Source: Maribacter sedimenticola
Lineage (GTDB): Bacteria; Bacteroidota; Bacteroidia; Flavobacteriales; Flavobacteriaceae
Direction of reading: 5' to 3'
DNA length: 64,000 bases
Assembly: GCF_900188415.1 (NCBI RefSeq)
Contig: NZ_FZNV01000003.1
Location: forward strand, 558,001-622,000
Below are positions 62,053 to 64,000 of the stretch, one piece after another; position 1 is the stretch's first letter, and each line of letters begins with the position of its first letter. Under the pieces are notes generated by a model that worked only from the letters and a program-made list of their open reading frames with translations, was not told the origin of the DNA and did not search any database. Position numbers and translations under genes: made by a program.

Positions 62053-62637
62053 ATGTTTACTGGTATTATTGAAACATTAGGTAAGGTTACCGCTCTTGAT
62101 CCCAAAGGCGGCAATTTAGATATCACCATAGAATCTACCCTTGCCCAAGACTTAAAAATTGACCAAAGTGTTGCTCATAACGGCGTATGCCTTACGGTGG
62201 TAAGCCTAACGGATACTACCTATACGGTTACCGCAATTGCGGAGACCCTTAAAAAAACAAATTTAGAATTCCTTAAGGTAAACGACCTCGTTAACCTGGA
62301 ACGCGCTATGATCCTGGGGTCAAGATTAGATGGCCATATTGTTCAAGGCCATGTGGACCAAACCGGTAAATGTACCGGTGTTAAGGAAGAAAACGGTAGT
62401 TGGATTTTTTCCTTTAGCTATGATGCCGCAACCGGCAACCCTACCATAGAAAAAGGATCCATCACTATAGACGGAACAAGTTTAACGGTCGTTAATTCAG
62501 GAACAAATACTTTTGATGTTGCTATAATACCGTATACCTATGAACATACCCGATTCAATACCTATAAAGAAGGAACTATCGTTAATTTGGAGTTTGACGT
62601 AATAGGAAAATATGTGGCAAAATTGATGCTCAAGTAA
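62053..62637 (+). CDS. ribE: Riboflavin synthase
   Basis: The 194-residue protein begins MFTGIIETLGKV and has two lumazine-binding repeats (about 1-95 and 96-190; VAHNGVCLTVV and GSITIDGTSLTVV), the riboflavin synthase alpha pattern. It dismutates two 6,7-dimethyl-8-ribityllumazine molecules to riboflavin. It ends 1 base from the acyltransferase gene, which is convergent. Confidence 0.95.
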   Translation: MFTGIIETLGKVTALDPKGGNLDITIESTLAQDLKIDQSVAHNGVCLTVVSLTDTTYTVTAIAETLKKTNLEFLKVNDLVNLERAMILGSRLDGHIVQGHVDQTGKCTGVKEENGSWIFSFSYDAATGNPTIEKGSITIDGTSLTVVNSGTNTFDVAIIPYTYEHTRFNTYKEGTIVNLEFDVIGKYVAKLMLK

Positions 62638-63723
62638 TTACACCTTGATGAAAATTTTTCTTTGATATAGAATATACCCTATTAAACTATAGAATAGGAC
62701 CACACTTAACCCATATAATAACGAGGAGGTTTTTAGGGCAAGGAAATCATGGACAAATATATTCTGGAACAACCAACCATGCAATGAGGTCTCCCCTATT
62801 TTTATTTGGCCCATTACCTTACTGATAAAGCTAGAAAGAAAATAAATTACGATGGCATTGGCACCTGCATATCTAAAAATAGACCCAAATTCTAATTTTT
62901 TTACATCGGTCAAATAGTAAATAAGAGCAAGAATAAGGTTAGCCCAACCTGCGGTGACCAATACAAAGCTACTGGTCCATAAAGCCTTGTTTATTGGAAA
63001 TACAATATCCCACAAATGACCTAATATCAAAAAACTGCCCCCTAGACCCATTAATATTGTAGCCTTCTTTTCTTGATCGGAGGTAAGGATCAATCCCGTA
63101 AATACTCCCAATAATGCACTGGCCATTGCAGGTATGGTACTTAGCAAACCTTCCGGGTCATAATCCGCCTTATAGTTATGGGAACCAAATACTTTTACAT
63201 CTATCCAATTTGCCAAATTATTGGGTGCTCTATCTAAAGTTGAAGCAACACCTTCTACGGGAACAAAGGTCATTAATAACCAATACCCGATCAGCAATAT
63301 TCCGGTAACCCAAATTAACTTTTTCCAATTTAGGTTAATGAACAAAATCGCGGTAAAGAAGAATACCACACCTATACGCTGCAACACGCCGGGAAACCTA
63401 ATGTCACTGAAATTTTTAAAAAATGGATAGTGAATTAAAAATGCTCCCAAGAAAAGCCCCAACGCTACTAACTTAAAGGCCCTTATCGCAATTTTTCTGT
63501 AAGCTTTGGCATCAACGGTTCTGTTTTTATAAGAAAAGGCAATAGATGTTCCTACAATGAAGAGAAAGAAAGGAAATACCAAATCGGTAGGGGTATACCC
63601 ATGCCAATCTGCATGAAGGAGGGGGGCATATACATTTGACCATGTGCCCGGGGTATTTACCAATACCATGAGCAAAATGGTTGCGCCCCTAAATATATCT
63701 ACCGATAAAATTCTATTGCGCAT
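62638..63723 (-). CDS. Heparan-alpha-glucosaminide N-acetyltransferase-like membrane acyltransferase (DUF5009/NagX type)
   Basis: The 361-residue protein has about 10 hydrophobic helices and opens with ILSVDIFRGATILLMVLVNTPG, then HADWHGYTPTDLVFPFFLFIVG. These are the signatures of the HGSNAT/YeiB-like group, which move acetyl groups across the membrane to sugars. Catalytic His in HADWHG are expected. The substrate is unknown. The next gene upstream (10 bases) encodes the tail of a sodium:solute symporter, so an N-acetyl-sugar uptake locus may extend beyond the window. Confidence 0.85.
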   Translation of the reverse strand: MRNRILSVDIFRGATILLMVLVNTPGTWSNVYAPLLHADWHGYTPTDLVFPFFLFIVGTSIAFSYKNRTVDAKAYRKIAIRAFKLVALGLFLGAFLIHYPFFKNFSDIRFPGVLQRIGVVFFFTAILFINLNWKKLIWVTGILLIGYWLLMTFVPVEGVASTLDRAPNNLANWIDVKVFGSHNYKADYDPEGLLSTIPAMASALLGVFTGLILTSDQEKKATILMGLGGSFLILGHLWDIVFPINKALWTSSFVLVTAGWANLILALIYYLTDVKKLEFGSIFRYAGANAIVIYFLSSFISKVMGQIKIGETSLHGWLFQNIFVHDFLALKTSSLLYGLSVVLFYSLIGYILYQRKIFIKV

Positions 63724-63733
63724 TATATCTCCA

Positions 63734-64000
63734 TTATAGAATGTTTCCTTTTAGTTTGTTCCATGCCTTGACCAATAACAGACCGGCAACAATTGATATT
63801 ACGGTCAATACCATTGCCTGTGTTGTTCTACCGTAAATCCAATACCCCGTAGCAAACATTATGGCATAAATAAGGACTACTCCCAGAAGCATGGCAGAGA
63901 TGCCTGCTGGCACACTCCATTTTTCCTTTGTTCTTACGATTTCTACAGATGCATCATTGGCTTCGGTTACCACTTTGGCCCAACCTGGTCCGCCCGGCTG
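63734..64000 (-). CDS. C-terminal part of a sodium:solute symporter (SSS family), cut by the window edge
   Basis: On the minus strand the open frame enters from the right edge (first visible residues QPGGPGWAK) and ends at 63734, giving 88 residues. Two hydrophobic helices (about IPSAMLLGVVLIYAIMFATGY-like and MVLTVISIVAGLLLV) and the GPGWAKV segment match the C-terminal end of SSS-family symporters in Bacteroidota, which often lie next to glycan or sialic-acid genes. The main body lies outside the window. An internal GTG at 63973 is not the start. Confidence 0.75.
   Translation of the reverse strand, partial: QPGGPGWAKVVTEANDASVEIVRTKEKWSVPAGISAMLLGVVLIYAIMFATGYWIYGRTTQAMVLTVISIVAGLLLVKAWNKLKGNIL

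Noticed and set aside
1-64000. CRISPR array
   Set aside because: No set of regularly spaced repeats was seen; the only short tandem run is GTTGATG without spacers.

Overview
The window is about 38-40% G+C by eye and looks like the chromosome of a marine or environmental member of the Flavobacteriaceae (Bacteroidota). The reasons are a SusC/SusD pair, many SusD-like and other lipoproteins, promoters of the Bacteroidota type (TTG, about 19 bases, then TAnnTTTG), the pdxA-yceD-rpmF-fabH-accB-accC cluster, and RecJ, RsmI and YceD forms typical of that family. The genus cannot be settled from the sequence alone.

Layout. 1-4.8 kb: a gene tail, then a four-gene aromatic ring-cleavage operon (extradiol dioxygenase, C-C bond hydrolase, FAD monooxygenase, FAH-family hydrolase) ending in a strong terminator. 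5.1-17.2 kb: a polysaccharide utilisation locus with SusC, SusD, a divergent AraC-type regulator, a LamG-GH127 beta-L-arabinofuranosidase and a large secreted protein of DUF5695 type. 17.2-24.2 kb: a 6.9-kb integrated island bounded by a 44-bp direct repeat of the 3' half of tRNA-Ala(GGC). It carries a possible decayed integrase stub, a TPR histidine kinase with a NarL-type regulator, a ferredoxin-nucleotide cyclase-globin fusion and a berberine-bridge-type flavin oxidase. 24.2-37.9 kb: housekeeping and stress genes (UspA, GNAT, MATE, enoyl-CoA hydratase, QueD-like, LpxH, MFS, RecJ, OsmC, AhpD-like, UDG-like, HopJ), a pair of duplicated small-RNA-like units, and a nonsense-mutated four-helix-bundle gene inside 27-bp inverted repeats. 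38-41.4 kb: a possible copper locus (outer membrane barrel, MbnH-like dihaem protein, MbnP-like lipoprotein, Cys-motif protein). 41.5-50.5 kb: rsmI, tdk, alr, mscL, asd, a prolyl oligopeptidase, an ABC ATPase and an ArfB-like factor. 50.5-54.4 kb: a sugar-acid cluster (FAH-family dehydratase, GntP permease, IlvD/Edd dehydratase). 54.5-64 kb: small conserved proteins, a DAO-type oxidase, accC-accB-fabH, rpmF-yceD, pdxA, ribE, an HGSNAT-like membrane acyltransferase and the tail of a sodium:solute symporter.

How the parts connect. The PUL would bind, import and trim an arabinose-containing glycan. The GntP/IlvD/FAH trio would suit non-phosphorylated oxidation of a pentonic acid such as arabinonate, but that link is inference. 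The island stands out as accessory DNA: its fusion protein combines an iron-sulphur domain, a nucleotide cyclase and a haem globin in one chain, suggesting redox- or gas-controlled cAMP/cGMP signalling next to a flavin oxidase. No computation was run. Family names rest on motifs read by eye, and start sites were moved inward where promoter position, signal peptide or overlap argued for it.
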